From: Planctomycetaceae bacterium
GTDB lineage: Bacteria > Planctomycetota > UBA1135 > GCA-002686595
DNA length: 64,000 bases
Direction: 5' to 3'
Assembly: GCA_016125265.1 (NCBI GenBank)
Contig: WGMC01000007.1
Span: 144,609 to 208,608 of the forward strand
Part shown: piece by piece, positions 9,403 through 17,817 of the stretch
Layout: each line of letters begins with the position of its first letter
How positions within the stretch are numbered: position 1 is the first letter of the stretch
Position numbers and translations under genes: made by a program
The notes under the pieces: generated by a model
Seen by the model: the letters and a program-made list of their open reading frames with translations, nothing else
Database searches by the model: none
Told to the model about the DNA's origin: nothing

Positions 9403-10086
9403 ATGCAGATGCACGCTCTCTCGATCGTTGGCGCCCTCGGCCTCGGGATGCTCGTTGGCACTTCGGTGCTGCGCGAGGAAACGACGGTTCGCACCGCGGA
9501 ACCGGCGGTTGCCGTCGAAGCCGCTGCGACTCAGGACATGTCGCCGGAAATGATGCGCATGATGGAGGCGATGACCGTCGCCGGCACGCCGGGCGAACAC
9601 CACCGCAAGCTCGATGCGCTCGCCGGCGAGTGGAAGGCCGACATCACCATGTGGATGATGCCCGACGCTCCGGCCATGCAGATGGTTGGCTCTGCCTCGC
9701 AGGCCTGGGACTTCGATGGCCGCTTCCTGAACTGCGCGTTCAAGGGCGACTTCATGGGCCAACCGTTCCGCGGCATGGCGCTGATGGGCTACGACAACGT
9801 TGGCGAGTACTACACCAGTCTGTGGCTCGACAACTCGAGCACGGGCATGATGGTCGCCAAGGGGCAACTCTCGGACGATGGCAAGCAGATCTCCTTCTCC
9901 GGCGAGGCCAACTGCCCGATCGAGAATGGCCCCTGCGTGAACGAGGAAGTCTTGACCATCGAGGGGCCCGATCGCTGGACGTCGGTGATGCACACGACCC
10001 GCGGCGGGAAGCGCTACAAGTCGATGGAGATCGTCTACACACGCACCAAGACGACCGAAGCGAACGCCGATCGCGGCGCCCGCTGA
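9403..10086 (+). CDS. DUF1579 family protein, exported
   Basis: A 227-residue protein with an N-terminal hydrophobic signal/anchor (about residues 5-22). A Met-rich helix leads into 'GTPGEHHRKLDALAGEW', followed by 'WDFDGRFLNCAFKGDFMGQPF', 'MALMGYDNVGEYYTSLWLD' and 'VYTRTK'. This order is typical of the DUF1579 family, a lipocalin-like beta-barrel whose function is not established. In-frame ATGs at 9403 and 9409 are both possible starts. The gene stands alone, with a perfect terminator hairpin 10 bases after its stop. Family assignment is fairly sure and the cellular role is unknown. Confidence 0.75.
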   Translation: MQMHALSIVGALGLGMLVGTSVLREETTVRTAEPAVAVEAAATQDMSPEMMRMMEAMTVAGTPGEHHRKLDALAGEWKADITMWMMPDAPAMQMVGSASQAWDFDGRFLNCAFKGDFMGQPFRGMALMGYDNVGEYYTSLWLDNSSTGMMVAKGQLSDDGKQISFSGEANCPIENGPCVNEEVLTIEGPDRWTSVMHTTRGGKRYKSMEIVYTRTKTTEANADRGAR

Positions 10087-10096
10087 ACCAACCGAC

Positions 10097-10122
10097 GGGC
10101 CGGGCCTTCCGCCCGGCCCTCT
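10097..10122 (+). terminator. Terminator hairpin after DUF1579 gene
   Basis: GGGCCGGGC (10097-10105) and GCCCGGCCC (10111-10119) form a perfect 9-bp stem with a 5-base loop, followed by TCT. It starts 10 bases after the stop codon. Confidence 0.7.
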
Positions 10123-10178
10123 GGTGGCAAGCAATCCGGCCCCAGTTCCAGGAAAGCGATGCGTGTGCCCCGAGGCCC

Positions 10179-11456
10179 TCAAGAGCTCGCCGCCCGCCTA
10201 GGCGTGCGATAGACCTCGGCTCCCGCCGTCACGAGCAACAGACAGAGGGCAGCCACGGGCACCGGCCAGAGGGCCGAGAGCGGCGTGACGACCGCGTAGT
10301 GGGAGAGGTGATCCACCATCGAACCGAGCAGCGGCGCCAGCAACGCGGCCGTCAGGCTCGTGGCTTGGGACTCGACACTGAGAACGGTCGCCTCGAGTCG
10401 CGCTGCGCCATGCTCGTCGAAACGACCCACGTGGACCGGACGCCACAGATTCTGGGCCGCGGCCAGTCCGACGAAGGCCAGCACGGCTAGCCATCCCAAG
10501 CCGAGCGACAAGGAGGCAGCGAGACCCGCGTACAACGCGGCGATGCCGAGGACGAGAGCCCGGGCCGCGGCATCCGGCGAACCGGCGGACGCCTCGAAGC
10601 GGTGCGCACGGCGCGACGCGGCACCCGCGAGGAGGAACAGGACGAACCCGACGCCTCCAGCGAGCAGTCCCACACGCGAGCGATCGCCGCCGAAGCCGTG
10701 CAACGGCAGCGCGACCGCGAGTGTCGCCAGCACCGGCTGAACGTAATCCTTGACGACCGAGTACACACCTTCCACGCCGACGCTGGAAGAGACGAGCCCG
10801 CGCAGGCGCGGACGGCGCCGCAGGGCGCGGCCCGCAGCGCGCAGGTACTGGAGTGAACCGCCGATGTCGCTTCGCTGGTGCGCCGCGTCCAAGCTGTTCG
10901 GGTACGTGGCGAGGTTCAAAAGGTTCAACGCGGCGGGCACGGCGCTCCCCAGAAAGATCCAGCGGTAGTCCGCGCCGAACGCCACGACCGCGCCGCCCAG
11001 GAGCGACGACGAGGCGGACCCGAACTTCGACCAGGACCTGGTGTAGCCGTAGACTGCGGTGCGCTCGTCGCTTCGTCCCTCGCGCCGCAGCCAGGCGTGG
11101 ATGAGCGCCTTGTGTGTGCCGCTGCGGAAGGCCTCGCCAAAGCCGTACACCGCCATCCCCGCTGCCAGCGGCCACCAACCGTCCGCCAACCCGAGCAGGA
11201 TGTAGGACACGAAGTACGCCGCGAAGCTGAGAACCATGCACCGCTTGCGGCCCCACGCGTCGGCGAGTGCCCCAGAGGGCACCTCGAGCGCGTTGGTGAC
11301 GACCTCGCGCACCGCAATCAGGGTGCCGATCGAAGCGTAGTCGAGGCCGCGCTCGCGCAGCGCAATGACGAGGAACGCCTCGAAGAGCCGGAGGTTCTTG
11401 AGGAATCCGTAGAGAGAAAAACGTCGGATCAAGGTGGGTGACGGTCCACGCTCCAA
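10179..11456 (-). CDS. MFS transporter
   Basis: A 425-residue polytopic membrane protein of the major facilitator superfamily, with about 12 predicted helices. The superfamily signature between helices 2 and 3 is visible as 'GALADAWGRKRCM' (Gly-x-Leu-Ala-Asp-x-x-Gly-Arg-Lys), preceded by 'VTNALEVPS'. 'FGEAFRSGTHKALIHAWLRR' resembles small-molecule/drug efflux members in which a loop follows helix 4. The start is uncertain: TTG 11456 is used, and TTG at the codon before 'IRRFSLYGFLKNLRL' is an alternative. It is divergent from the iron-uptake operon and could export a siderophore, but nothing in the sequence proves the substrate. Confidence 0.75.
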   Translation of the reverse strand: MERGPSPTLIRRFSLYGFLKNLRLFEAFLVIALRERGLDYASIGTLIAVREVVTNALEVPSGALADAWGRKRCMVLSFAAYFVSYILLGLADGWWPLAAGMAVYGFGEAFRSGTHKALIHAWLRREGRSDERTAVYGYTRSWSKFGSASSSLLGGAVVAFGADYRWIFLGSAVPAALNLLNLATYPNSLDAAHQRSDIGGSLQYLRAAGRALRRRPRLRGLVSSSVGVEGVYSVVKDYVQPVLATLAVALPLHGFGGDRSRVGLLAGGVGFVLFLLAGAASRRAHRFEASAGSPDAAARALVLGIAALYAGLAASLSLGLGWLAVLAFVGLAAAQNLWRPVHVGRFDEHGAARLEATVLSVESQATSLTAALLAPLLGSMVDHLSHYAVVTPLSALWPVPVAALCLLLVTAGAEVYRTPRRAASS

Positions 11457-11679
11457 CGCGCCGACAGGCCGCGCGGTTCACTCGACGGGTCGGTGCGCGC
11501 CGAACGGTGCGGCGCAGCCCACTCGACCCGCGGCTGCGGCGCAATGCGCCCAACTCTTACCGACTGCGCTGAACCGACGGGGCGCAGGGTCCGTTCCGCA
11601 ACCCCACGAGCGTCCCACGCACGAACCGCCATCGGCGGAAGGCTGCCGCCACCCAACCCCACGATCCTGTTGCACTTTC

Positions 11680-13971
11680 ATGTCCGATCCTCAGCCGTCC
11701 TGCGGTCTCGCCCGCGAAGCACTCCCGTCGGTCCCTGCGCGCGTCGATTCGCACAAGCGACCGAAGACTTGTGCCACTTCCGCCAACGCCCCGGACACAC
11801 GTCCGCGCCCGCGCGCTGCGCGGCGGCTCGCACTCGTCGCTTGCATGGCGGCTGGACCCCTTCGCGGCGCATTGGCCCAAACCACGCCAACCGAGGAGCC
11901 TAGGCCGGAGCAGCCGGCCGTGGAACTCGGTGAGTCGACCATCGTCGCGGAGAAGGAGAACCCCGACGACGTCCGCAAGCGCACGAACACCACCGCGGTC
12001 GGCGTTCCCGCGCAAACCGACGAGCTTCCCGTCTCCGTGACAACGATCCCCGAGCGCGTGATCGAGGACAGCCAGGCCTTCCGCCTGGCCGACATCTACA
12101 GGCACTCGCCAAACGTTCAGGAGCCGCCGACCAAGGGCAACACGCAAAGCATCCACGTGCCCTTCATCCGCGGGTTCCAGACCGGCGGTGTGTACCGGGA
12201 CGGCCTCTTCGTGCACCAAAACGGCGTCAACCTTAACACGGCGAACATCGAGCGAGTGGAGGTGTTGAAGGGTCCCCAGTCCGTGATGTTCGGATTGATG
12301 CAGCCGGGCGGAGCGATCAACTACGTCACGAAGAAGCCGCTGCACGATCGCCTCTTCGAGGTGTCGACGACCTTCGACCAGCACGGTCGCAAGGAACTTC
12401 GCACCGACTTCGGCGGGCCCTTGAATCGCGACGGAACGATCCGTTACCGCTTCAACACGTCGCTCTACGACTCCGACCTCTTCACGGACGAGGAGTTCGC
12501 CGAGGGCTACTTCCTCGCGCCCGAACTCGAGTTCGATCTCGGACCGGACACGACACTTGGGATCAGCGCATCGTTCGTCGATGAAGATCGACTCGAGCAG
12601 GGCACGGTGGGCCTTCGTGTGGACAACGGCGAACCCGCTTGGGATCCCAAGACCTTCATCGGTGCGACCGGACTGCCCGGCAAGGACCAGTCGGAACTGA
12701 TCCTCAACGCGACGTTGACCCACCACCTCTCGGAGGACTTGCGGCTGCGGTTGGAGGCGGGTTACCACGAGTACGACCTCGACCAGACCGAGAGTTTCGC
12801 GGGCGCGTTCAACGGGGTGCCAGCGTCCGGATTGATCGACATCGGCGTGCAGCGGGTGCTGCAGGAGAGCGACGGTTGGCTCTGGCGCGGCGACGTGCTC
12901 TGGAACGTCGAAGCCGGCGGCATCGACCACGAACTCACGTTCGGCGTCGACTTCAACGACCACGATCAGGAGCGCGAGTCCGCGTCCGACGAAACGTTCT
13001 ACGGGCAGGTCAACGTCTTCGATCCGGTCTTGCCGGACGGCGCCGCGAACCCATTCGATCCGGCGACTCTGAGCCGGAACACTCTGTCCCGGGACTGGCT
13101 AGGCGTCTTCGCGCAAGACGTCGTTTCCTTAGCCGATGACTCGGTGCACGTCGTCGCCAACGCGCGTTACGACACGTTCGACCAGAAATCGACGAACAAT
13201 GCGGGCACCGCTTCCGAGCTCGACGCCGACGACGTGACCGCGCGCCTTGGGGTGCTGTGGGAGGCAACCGACTGGCTTTCGCCCTACGTCAGTTGGTCCG
13301 AGTCGTTCCTTCCAAACACCGCGCGCACCGTGGACGGCGACCTCCTCGACCCAGAAGAAGGCACGCAGTACGAAGGCGGTTTGAAGCTCTCCTTCCTCGA
13401 GGACGACCTCGCGGTGTCGCTGAGCGCGTTCCGCATCGACCGCGACAACATGGCGATCGACGATCCGTCGACGAGCGCGCCGGGCTCGATCAACGGAGGC
13501 CTCTTCCGCAGCGAAGGGGTGGAACTGGAGCTCGTCGGACGCATCACCGAGAACTTGCAGGTGCTCGCAGGCTTTGGCGCCCTGGAGGCCGAAGTCGTCC
13601 GCTCCAGCAGCCTCACGCCCGGCGACAGACTTCAAGGGGTGCCCGAAAGAACGGCAAACCTGTGGCTGACCTACGACTGGCACGTCGGGCCACTCGCGGG
13701 CCTCGGCGTCGGTGTCGGCGCGTTCTATCGCGGGGACATCGTGACACAGTTTTCGCAGGGATTCGGCGACGTGGTGCAAGACAACTACGTCACGGTCGAT
13801 GTGTCGTCGTGGTACCGCCGCCGGATCCGTTCCGGGGTCACGCTGAAAGCCGGCCTGACGCTGATGAACGCCTTCGACGAGCAGTACAGCGTCGGGGGCT
13901 TCGGCTACACCGTGCAAGCGGGCCAACCGTTCACCCTCATCGGAACCCTCGGTTTTGCGCTCGGTATCTGA
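11680..13971 (+). CDS. TonB-dependent siderophore receptor
   Basis: A 763-residue outer-membrane receptor. ATG 11680 gives a long N-terminal extension before the hydrophobic signal region ('RRLALVACMAAGPLRGALAQ'), so a later alternative start is possible. The plug domain is clear: 'ELPVSVTTIPERVIEDSQ', 'LADIYRHSPNVQ', 'FIRGFQTGGVYRDGLFV', and 'VEVLKGPQSVMFGLMQPGG' followed by 'INYVTKKP'. This order is that of the TonB-dependent siderophore receptor family. A 22-strand barrel follows ('YEGGLKLSF', 'VELELVGRI', 'NLWLTYDW'). It is the first gene of a 12-gene operon, with the binding-protein gene three bases downstream. The ligand is probably a ferric siderophore. The 223-base upstream gap shows no convincing Fur box. 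Confidence 0.9.
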   Translation: MSDPQPSCGLAREALPSVPARVDSHKRPKTCATSANAPDTRPRPRAARRLALVACMAAGPLRGALAQTTPTEEPRPEQPAVELGESTIVAEKENPDDVRKRTNTTAVGVPAQTDELPVSVTTIPERVIEDSQAFRLADIYRHSPNVQEPPTKGNTQSIHVPFIRGFQTGGVYRDGLFVHQNGVNLNTANIERVEVLKGPQSVMFGLMQPGGAINYVTKKPLHDRLFEVSTTFDQHGRKELRTDFGGPLNRDGTIRYRFNTSLYDSDLFTDEEFAEGYFLAPELEFDLGPDTTLGISASFVDEDRLEQGTVGLRVDNGEPAWDPKTFIGATGLPGKDQSELILNATLTHHLSEDLRLRLEAGYHEYDLDQTESFAGAFNGVPASGLIDIGVQRVLQESDGWLWRGDVLWNVEAGGIDHELTFGVDFNDHDQERESASDETFYGQVNVFDPVLPDGAANPFDPATLSRNTLSRDWLGVFAQDVVSLADDSVHVVANARYDTFDQKSTNNAGTASELDADDVTARLGVLWEATDWLSPYVSWSESFLPNTARTVDGDLLDPEEGTQYEGGLKLSFLEDDLAVSLSAFRIDRDNMAIDDPSTSAPGSINGGLFRSEGVELELVGRITENLQVLAGFGALEAEVVRSSSLTPGDRLQGVPERTANLWLTYDWHVGPLAGLGVGVGAFYRGDIVTQFSQGFGDVVQDNYVTVDVSSWYRRRIRSGVTLKAGLTLMNAFDEQYSVGGFGYTVQAGQPFTLIGTLGFALGI

Positions 13972-13974
13972 ACC

Positions 13975-15018
13975 GTGACGGTGACGGTGTTCATGCGCGC
14001 GGTCCAAGTTGCCATGACGGTTCTGGCCGCCGCGGTGCTCGTCCACCAGTCTGCTTCCTCGATCTCCAACCGAGCGCCCGGTGTCGTGACGGAACCAGAC
14101 GGCAGCGACATCGTGGCGCTGGGTGAGGACGCGGGGGGGCGGTGGATCCGACATCGCGCAGGCACTACGCGCGTGCCGCTGCACCCGACGCGGGTGTGTG
14201 CGCTGAACTTCGCCGACGAACTCGTATCGCTAGGGCTAACACCTTCCGCGGTCGCAACCGATTGGCGAGAGCAGAAACTCGACTACCTGCGCGACGACTT
14301 GGCGGGGGCAGCACCGATACCGCACAGCCTGGGCCAATGGCTGCCGAGTTTCGAAGCCATCGCCGCACACGGGCCCGACCTCATCCTGACTTGGGCGGCC
14401 GATCGCCACACCTTCGAGCAGCTCTCGCGGATCGCGCCGACGGTGGTCGTGCGCACCCTCCGGGAGGTGCTCGACGAGAACGGCTCCATCGCGAGTCTGG
14501 AACAGCGACTCCGGGACATCGCGCTCGTCGTCGGACGCGAAGCGGCGGCCCTCGCTGCGATCTCCAAGTTCCGAGAGCACCTCACTGCGAGCCGCGAGCT
14601 CCTCGGCGACACGATGGATGGGCGAACGATCGCCTTCGTGCGCGCTCGAGGGCGCCAGTGGCGCCTCTACGGCAAACACGATGAGTGCGGCGGAGAGGCG
14701 ATCTACGCTGGGTTGGGACTCGAAGCGCCCGCACTCGTCCGCGACCGCGGCACGGAGTTGGACCCAGAGCGTCTACTCGCATTCGATGCGGACTTCCTCG
14801 TCGTGGTGGCCGACCCGATGTTGGCCTCGGACGAGGCGCTGCAGCGCCTGCAAACGCATCCCCTCTGGAACCGGATCCGCGCCGTGAACACGGGCCACGT
14901 GCACCGCGTCGAGGCGCTGGAGCATTGGATCCTCAGCGGACTCCTCGGAAAGGCGCGGATGATCGACGACGCCGTCAGTTGTGCCCTTGCTCCCTGCGGT
15001 AGGAGTACATCGGAGTGA
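13975..15018 (+). CDS. Iron(III)-siderophore ABC transporter substrate-binding protein
   Basis: A 347-residue exported protein of the BtuF/FecB/FhuD class-III binding-protein fold. The N-terminal hydrophobic segment serves as signal or anchor, and no clear lipobox is seen. Two lobes are recognisable: lobe 1 with 'RVCALNFADELVSLGLTPSAV' and 'PDLILTWAADRHTFEQLSRIAPTVVV', a long linking helix ('LEQRLRDIALVVGREAAALA'), and lobe 2 with 'TIAFVRARGRQWRLYG' and 'LEHWILSGLLGKARMIDD'. The start is ambiguous among GTG 13975, GTG 13981, GTG 13987 and ATG 13993. It overlaps the permease gene by four bases (GTGA). It would carry the ligand imported by the adjacent receptor to the permeases. Confidence 0.85.
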   Translation: MTVTVFMRAVQVAMTVLAAAVLVHQSASSISNRAPGVVTEPDGSDIVALGEDAGGRWIRHRAGTTRVPLHPTRVCALNFADELVSLGLTPSAVATDWREQKLDYLRDDLAGAAPIPHSLGQWLPSFEAIAAHGPDLILTWAADRHTFEQLSRIAPTVVVRTLREVLDENGSIASLEQRLRDIALVVGREAAALAAISKFREHLTASRELLGDTMDGRTIAFVRARGRQWRLYGKHDECGGEAIYAGLGLEAPALVRDRGTELDPERLLAFDADFLVVVADPMLASDEALQRLQTHPLWNRIRAVNTGHVHRVEALEHWILSGLLGKARMIDDAVSCALAPCGRSTSE

Positions 15019-16013
15019 GCCACCTGGGTTCCGCGCGGTTACCGTGGGTGGCGGCGCTGTGCGCGCTTCTTGCGCTCGCCCTCGGCATTCTTGCCGCGCC
15101 GCCGATGGTATCGCCCATGCGAATGTGGGAAGCGCTTCGCTCCAGCGACGTCGACGATCCTCTGCGGCTTTCGCTAGAGCACGTGCGGCTACCGCGAGCG
15201 CTGCTCGCCGCGACGATCGGCGCGGGGCTAAGCGCAGGCGGCCTTGTCATGCAAATGCTCAGCGGCAATCCACTGGCCACCCCGTCGGTGCTCGGGGTCA
15301 GCAACGGTGCCGCTCTAGGCTTGGTGGCAGCGGTCGCTTGGATCGACGGCGCGAGCGACGCCGCGGTGACGGGAGCGAGCTTCCTCGGCGCGGCTATCAC
15401 CAGTTCCGCGATCGCCTTGCTCGCCTTTGCCAGCGGATCGGCGGTGCGCGGGGAGTCGTTGGTGGTCGCCGGCAGCATCCTCGGTGCCTTCTGCGGCAGC
15501 ATCGTGACGGCGGTCGTTTTCTTCAACTCGATGCAGAACGAGATGCTCGGATGGACACTCGGGCGACTCGTGCACGTCGACTGGGCGCAGGTGACGTTCG
15601 CGCTGCCCGCGGTGTCCGTGGGCATCGTTCTGGCTGCCGCATGCGTGGGGCGTCTTGACACCATGCGACTTGGGGACACCACGGCGCGCGTTCTCGGTGT
15701 CCCGGTGGCGGCGGTTCGGGCCACCGCCATCGCGGCGATCGTGCTCGTCACGGGGGGAAGTGTTGCTGCGGCGGGGCCCGTGGCCTACGTCGGATTGATC
15801 GTGCCCCACGTGCTTCGTCGCGCCCGCTTGCGCCCCGGCCAACGTCTGGTCGCCTGTGCGGGACTCGGCGCCGTACTGACGAGCATGGCCGATCTTCTGT
15901 CACGCCACGTCACGGGGCCGCGTGTGGTGCCGCTCGGGATCTGGACCATGTCGATCGGTGCGCTCTTTTTCTTTGCGCTGGCACTGAGAGGGCACGGGAG
16001 GTTCGACGAATGA
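15015..16013 (+). CDS. FecCD-family ABC transporter permease 1
   Basis: A 332-residue integral membrane protein of the FecCD/BtuC family with about ten helices. Family motifs are plain: 'MQMLSGNPLATPSVLGVSNGAALG' in the first half, 'LGWTLGRL' in the middle, and 'AAAGPVAYVGLIVPHVLRR' near the ATPase-coupling loop (quoted in shorter pieces, Gly-Pro-x-x-Phe/Tyr-x-Gly-Leu-x-x-Pro-His). The GTG start overlaps the previous stop, and the stop overlaps the next ATG. It forms a heterodimeric channel with the following permease and is driven by the ATPase two genes downstream. Confidence 0.9.
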   Translation: MSHLGSARLPWVAALCALLALALGILAAPPMVSPMRMWEALRSSDVDDPLRLSLEHVRLPRALLAATIGAGLSAGGLVMQMLSGNPLATPSVLGVSNGAALGLVAAVAWIDGASDAAVTGASFLGAAITSSAIALLAFASGSAVRGESLVVAGSILGAFCGSIVTAVVFFNSMQNEMLGWTLGRLVHVDWAQVTFALPAVSVGIVLAAACVGRLDTMRLGDTTARVLGVPVAAVRATAIAAIVLVTGGSVAAAGPVAYVGLIVPHVLRRARLRPGQRLVACAGLGAVLTSMADLLSRHVTGPRVVPLGIWTMSIGALFFFALALRGHGRFDE

Positions 16014-16996
16014 GCCGACATCCCCACCTCGGTCGCTGGGCACTCGTCTTGCTGGCGCTAGTGCTCGTGGAGCGCGAACTGGGGCTACTCGGTGTCGTCG
16101 CTTCGCTGATCCAGCACGGACGGATCGAGCCTTGGCTCCAAACCGTTTTCGTCGACTTCCGGCTCCCCCGCCTGGTGCTGGCGGTACTGGTCGGGAGCGG
16201 CATGGCTATTTCGGGCTGGACCATCCAGAAGGCCGCCCGCAACCCGATGGCGAGCCCGGCGACCGTGTCGGTCAACGAGGCCGCCGCACTCGGAATCGTG
16301 CTTGCGTTGGCGCTCAGCGGCGGCGAGCTGCTGGGGTCGACGCTGATGCCGTGGATCGCCGCCGCCGCGGGGACCGCCTCGGCGCTGCTCCTGTACTCCA
16401 TCGTTGGGCGGCGGCGGAGGCTGGACGGTTCCGGCCTTCTGCTGTGCGGCATCGCGCTGGGTGCGCTTTGGAGCGCGGCCGGCTTTGCGATCGCCTTGAA
16501 CGCCCATCCGACCACGTACGAGTACGCCCTGGCTTGGCTCGTGGGCTCGTTGTCGAAGGCCACTTGGGACTACGTCCTCTTGCTCTTCCCGGCGTGGTGG
16601 TTCCTCTCGTTGGCCGCCCATCTGTGCGCGTCGCGGATCGACGTCTTGGGTCTCGAAGATCCGGTTGTCCAAGTGCTCGGTGGGTTCCCGGATCGCTGGC
16701 GACGCGTTGCGCTGTGTGCCGGGGCCGCGCTTGCGGCGGCGTGCATCGGTGTTTCCGGCAGCTTCGGCTTTCTCGGGTTCCTCGCGCCCGCGCTCGTGCG
16801 GACGCTGCGGATGGGCAGCTTCGCGACGCCGTGGACGAGCGCCGTCGTTGGGGCGCTGGTGCTCCTCGCCGCCGACGCTTTGGGTCGACAGGTGATGGCG
16901 CCCGCGGAGGTTCCGGCGGGCATCGTCATAGCGATCACCGGCGCGCCCCTGTTTCTCCTCGGTCTGGTCGCGTGGAGGCGTGTGCAACCCGCGTGA
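16010..16996 (+). CDS. FecCD-family ABC transporter permease 2
   Basis: A 328-residue partner permease of the same family. It contains 'RNPMASPATVSVNEAAALG', the equivalent of the first permease's 'GNPLATPSVLGVSNGA', and 'SGSFGFLGFLAPALVRTLR' as the coupling-helix region. In the latter, Pro-Ala-Leu-Val-Arg replaces the common Pro-His-x-x-Arg. About nine or ten hydrophobic helices are predicted. It begins with ATG overlapping the upstream stop (ATGA) and ends overlapping the GTG of the ATPase gene. Having two different permease genes is the normal Fec/Fep/Fhu heterodimer arrangement. Confidence 0.88.
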   Translation: MSRHPHLGRWALVLLALVLVERELGLLGVVASLIQHGRIEPWLQTVFVDFRLPRLVLAVLVGSGMAISGWTIQKAARNPMASPATVSVNEAAALGIVLALALSGGELLGSTLMPWIAAAAGTASALLLYSIVGRRRRLDGSGLLLCGIALGALWSAAGFAIALNAHPTTYEYALAWLVGSLSKATWDYVLLLFPAWWFLSLAAHLCASRIDVLGLEDPVVQVLGGFPDRWRRVALCAGAALAAACIGVSGSFGFLGFLAPALVRTLRMGSFATPWTSAVVGALVLLAADALGRQVMAPAEVPAGIVIAITGAPLFLLGLVAWRRVQPA

Positions 16997-17817
16997 ATCA
17001 CCGAATCTCCCGACTGCTCGCCCGCGATCTCACGGTCGGGTATGGCGATGCCACGGTTCTGGACGGCCTCGATCTCGAGCTCCGCGATGGCCGCGTGACG
17101 ACGATCCTAGGGCCCAACGGTTGTGGGAAGTCGACGCTCCTGCGGACCCTCGCCCGGGTGCTCGCGCCGTCGCGTGGCTCCGTGATCTTGGACGGAGTCG
17201 AACTGCACCGCCAACCCACCCGCGCGGTGGCGAGGCTCCTCGCCATGCTGCCGCAGTCGTCACGCGCACCAGCGGAACTTCGCGTGCGAGACCTCGTCGC
17301 CTACGGCAGGTTCCCGCACCGAGCGTGGTATGCGCGACTGGACGCCGCCGATCGCACCGCGGTTGCTTCGGCGCTCACCTCGGTCGGCTTGGAGCCGTTG
17401 GCGGACCGCCCACTCGAGACCCTGTCGGGAGGAGAGCGTCAACGGGCTTGGATCGCGATGGCCCTGGCGCAAGAGACGCCGCTTCTGCTCCTCGACGAAC
17501 CCACGACCTCGCTCGACGTCGCACACCAACTGGAAGTGCTCGAACTCGTGCGGCAGCTTCAGCGGACGAAGGAAAAAACCGTGGTGATGGTCTTGCACGA
17601 CATCAACCTCGCGGCTCGGTTCTCCGACTGCATCGTTTTGATGCGCGACGGCGTGATCCTGGCCACCGGCACTCCGCAAGAGGTCATTCTCGCGGACTTC
17701 CTACGCGACGCCTATGGCGTGGACGGGCGCGTCGACTACGACCGCGATCTAGAAGCGCCCGCGTTCGTTCCGTACCGCAGCGTGGGCGCTCGGCCCACGG
17801 GAGCACAACACCGATGA
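16993..17817 (+). CDS. Iron-siderophore ABC transporter ATP-binding protein
   Basis: A 274-residue ABC ATPase. It shows Walker A 'GPNGCGKST', a Q-loop 'LPQSS', the ABC signature 'LSGGERQRAWIAMALAQ', Walker B 'LLLLDEP' with D-loop 'TTSLDVAHQ', and the H-loop 'VLHDINLAARFSD'. The closest family pattern is FecE/FepC/FhuC, with 'LVAYGRFPHRAW' as the usual permease-contacting segment. The GTG start overlaps the upstream stop, and the stop overlaps the next ATG (ATGA). It completes the ABC importer encoded by the three previous genes. Confidence 0.92.
   Translation: MNHRISRLLARDLTVGYGDATVLDGLDLELRDGRVTTILGPNGCGKSTLLRTLARVLAPSRGSVILDGVELHRQPTRAVARLLAMLPQSSRAPAELRVRDLVAYGRFPHRAWYARLDAADRTAVASALTSVGLEPLADRPLETLSGGERQRAWIAMALAQETPLLLLDEPTTSLDVAHQLEVLELVRQLQRTKEKTVVMVLHDINLAARFSDCIVLMRDGVILATGTPQEVILADFLRDAYGVDGRVDYDRDLEAPAFVPYRSVGARPTGAQHR

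Noticed and set aside
11457..11679. Fur box before the siderophore receptor
   Set aside because: The gap is GC-rich and contains no 19-bp AT-rich dyad resembling GATAATGATAATCATTATC. Another iron regulator or a distant site may act.
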